Shown piece by piece: positions 62,974-64,000 of a stretch of DNA of 64,000 bases. How positions within the stretch are numbered: the stretch's first letter is position 1; every line of letters starts with the position of its first letter. The DNA is taken from assembly GCF_022829465.1 (NCBI RefSeq), contig NZ_JAKSXZ010000040.1, positions 16,887-80,886 of the forward strand. The letters run 5' to 3'. This DNA comes from Methylobacterium sp. J-067. Lineage in GTDB: Bacteria; Pseudomonadota; Alphaproteobacteria; Rhizobiales; Beijerinckiaceae. Made by a program: the position numbers and the translations under genes. The notes under the pieces are model-generated. The model did no database searches. It had not been told where the DNA came from and saw only the letters and a program-made list of their open reading frames with translations.

Positions 62974-63276
62974 TCACGGCTCTTCGCTGGAGGGCTGCGC
63001 ATGCAGCGAGACACAGGTGCGGACCATGTCGCTCAGGGTCAGGTTCCTCGTATCGCCGATGTTGGCCGTCTCCTCCAGGCAGCGCATGAAATACTCGCGG
63101 GTGAGATCCGGCGAGAGCGCGACCATCGCCTTGCCCATACGGTTGGTGAAGTCGATCTTGTCGGTGATCGAGGCCCGCGGCCAGAGCGAGGCGAGATCGT
63201 CCAACTTGAGGCGCGCCCAGGCCGGCCCCGACCCCATGGCACAGCAGAAGACAAGGACGAACGAGAGCCTTTTCAT
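62974..63276 (-). CDS. Small exported protein of unknown function
   Basis: From the ATG at 63276 the 100-residue precursor begins MKRLSFVLVFCCAMGSGPAW, with cleavage near WARL. The mature part is helical (LDDLASLWPRASITDKIDFT) with two cysteines (YFMRCLEETANIG, MVRTCVSLHA). The longer frame start at 63375 would bury the signal peptide. It appears to be the first gene of the three-gene set. Confidence 0.72.
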   Translation of the reverse strand: MKRLSFVLVFCCAMGSGPAWARLKLDDLASLWPRASITDKIDFTNRMGKAMVALSPDLTREYFMRCLEETANIGDTRNLTLSDMVRTCVSLHAQPSSEEP

Positions 63277-63741
63277 CGCGACTGCCTGCCCGTGGATTAA
63301 GGACGCTACGTCGACCGCGCGAACGTCATGGGTCGGTGGATCCTGAATGGTCGGATCGCAGCGAAGCTCAGGCACAATGATCGAAGATGAGGTCGGCCTT
63401 CGTTGTGTCGAAGTCCTATCAATCCGTCGACCGCCCGGAAGAGGGTCTAGGGTCCCTCGTTCGAATGCATTTAGTCAAGGCTGTTATCGCTAAAAATTTG
63501 CTTATGATGACTGACAATCGAAGGCACGACACATTGCCATTCGAGATTGCCACTTCTCCTATATAATAACGTCATAATGAATTGCCGACCGCCATTGCCG
63601 GTTACAGGGATTGATCGGCCCCCACGAGGTGGTCCAAGGGTAGAGTTAGTGTGCGGTGGGCCTGGAGTTGACCCCGTTTGTGGTCCACGGCCTATGCAAG
63701 TTCTCGGGCTGTTGGAGTTGACCCCGTTTGTGGTGGACGGC
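63277..63741. other. Gene-free stretch before the insertion sequence
   Basis: I see no gene here. The promoter of the small secreted set should lie near 63280-63400. The part around 63480-63590 is AT-rich. The last 80 bases contain the outer copy of a duplicated IS end. Confidence 0.5.
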
Positions 63742-63762
63742 CTATGCAAGTTCTCGGGCTGT
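63663..63762. repeat. Two tandem 50-bp units at the IS end
   Basis: Units 63663-63712 and 63713-63762 both begin TGGAGTTGACCCCGTTTGTG and end CAAGTTCTCGGGCTGT. They differ only at two adjacent bases (TCCACGG versus TGGACGG). The inner unit includes the last codons of the transposase, so the outer one is a duplicated IS terminus. Confidence 0.8.
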
Positions 63763-64000
63763 GACAGCTTGGTTGGCGAAGGCTCGGGGCGTCAAGCCGC
63801 CCAAGGCCGTATGAGGTCGGTCTTCGTTATAGTGGCACCTCCAGTCCTCGATGCGCTCACGGGCATCGGTCAGCGACAGGAACCACGAGGCGTTCAGACA
63901 TTCCGCCCGGAGGCGGCCGTTGAACGACTCGATATACGCGTTGTCGGTCGGCTTGCCCGGGCGGGAGAAGTCGATCTCGACCCCGTTCAGGTAGGCCCAC
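63742..64000 (-). mobile_element. IS3-family transposase, C-terminal part at the window edge
   Basis: Minus-strand translation of the last 259 bases reads AYLNGVEIDFSRPGKPTDNA, then YIESFNGRLRAECLNASWFL and DWRCHYNEDRPHTALGGLTP. It ends ...VTARELA with a TAG at 63742-63744. These are the conserved C-terminal integrase-core residues of IS3 orfB, including the last catalytic Glu of the DDE triad in YIESFNG. The rest of the gene and the other end of the element lie outside the window. Confidence 0.92.

Noticed and set aside
1..64000. CRISPR arrays, rRNA and tRNA genes
   Set aside because: I looked for regularly spaced repeats and for conserved rRNA or tRNA sequence and found none.

Overview
The window is high-GC alphaproteobacterial DNA, almost certainly Methylobacterium or a close relative. 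The clearest marker is a complete mxa methanol-oxidation cluster at 50.0-62.2 kb. Its MxaF keeps the calcium-type active-site spacing (Asp-Tyr-Ala), and the gene order mxaFJGIRSACKLDEHB is the one known from Methylobacterium extorquens. I saw no rRNA, tRNA or CRISPR array.

Layout. (1) 1-11.5 kb is accessory DNA. It holds many short prophage- or plasmid-type genes, several small HTH regulators, a MucR-like protein without its zinc cysteines, and a umuDC pair behind a GTTC-N7-GTTC SOS box. It also holds a lower-GC two-gene unit coding an ImmA/IrrE-type metallopeptidase and a class III cyclase-like protein, followed by the stub of a tyrosine integrase. (2) 12-20 kb is a set of catabolic or stress genes: an Asp-nucleophile alpha/beta hydrolase coupled to a haloacid-dehalogenase-type HAD protein, a class A beta-lactamase-like protein with an altered omega loop, a TetR/SDR divergent pair with a perfect operator, a covalent-flavin oxidase, an AraC regulator and a second HAD protein. 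(3) 20.3-26.6 kb is a divergent redox module. On the minus strand it has a Cys version of the UGSC selenoprotein family, a thioredoxin-fused partner and DctA. On the plus strand it has a GntR regulator, a thioredoxin reductase and a second Asp-nucleophile hydrolase. (4) 26.8-33.6 kb holds dsdA, a YdfG-type SDR, two tautomerase-superfamily proteins, LysR regulators (one decayed) and an NmrA-type protein. (5) 34.6-46.9 kb is two translationally coupled giant genes (2524 and 1579 codons) of unknown function, the first with a twin-arginine signal. A small secreted protein follows, and imperfect 52-bp direct repeats flank the block. (6) 48.9-62.2 kb holds a secreted trypsin-like protease, diverging from the mxa operon. 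(7) 62.2-64.0 kb has three small secreted proteins of unknown role and, at the right edge, the 3' end of an IS3-family transposase whose terminus is tandemly duplicated.

How the genes work together. In the mxa operon, MxaF and MxaI form methanol dehydrogenase and MxaG (cytochrome cL) takes its electrons. MxaJ and MxaD assist in the periplasm. MxaRSACKL form the MoxR/vWA assembly and calcium-insertion group. MxaE and MxaH are exported accessory proteins and MxaB is the response regulator. Hairpins after mxaF and mxaI probably set the stoichiometry between the abundant structural proteins and the assembly factors.

The best candidates for undescribed biology are the ImmA-cyclase pair, the giant Tat-secreted pair, and the UGSC/thioredoxin/DctA/TrxB module. 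These functions are inferred from motifs and gene neighbourhood only.
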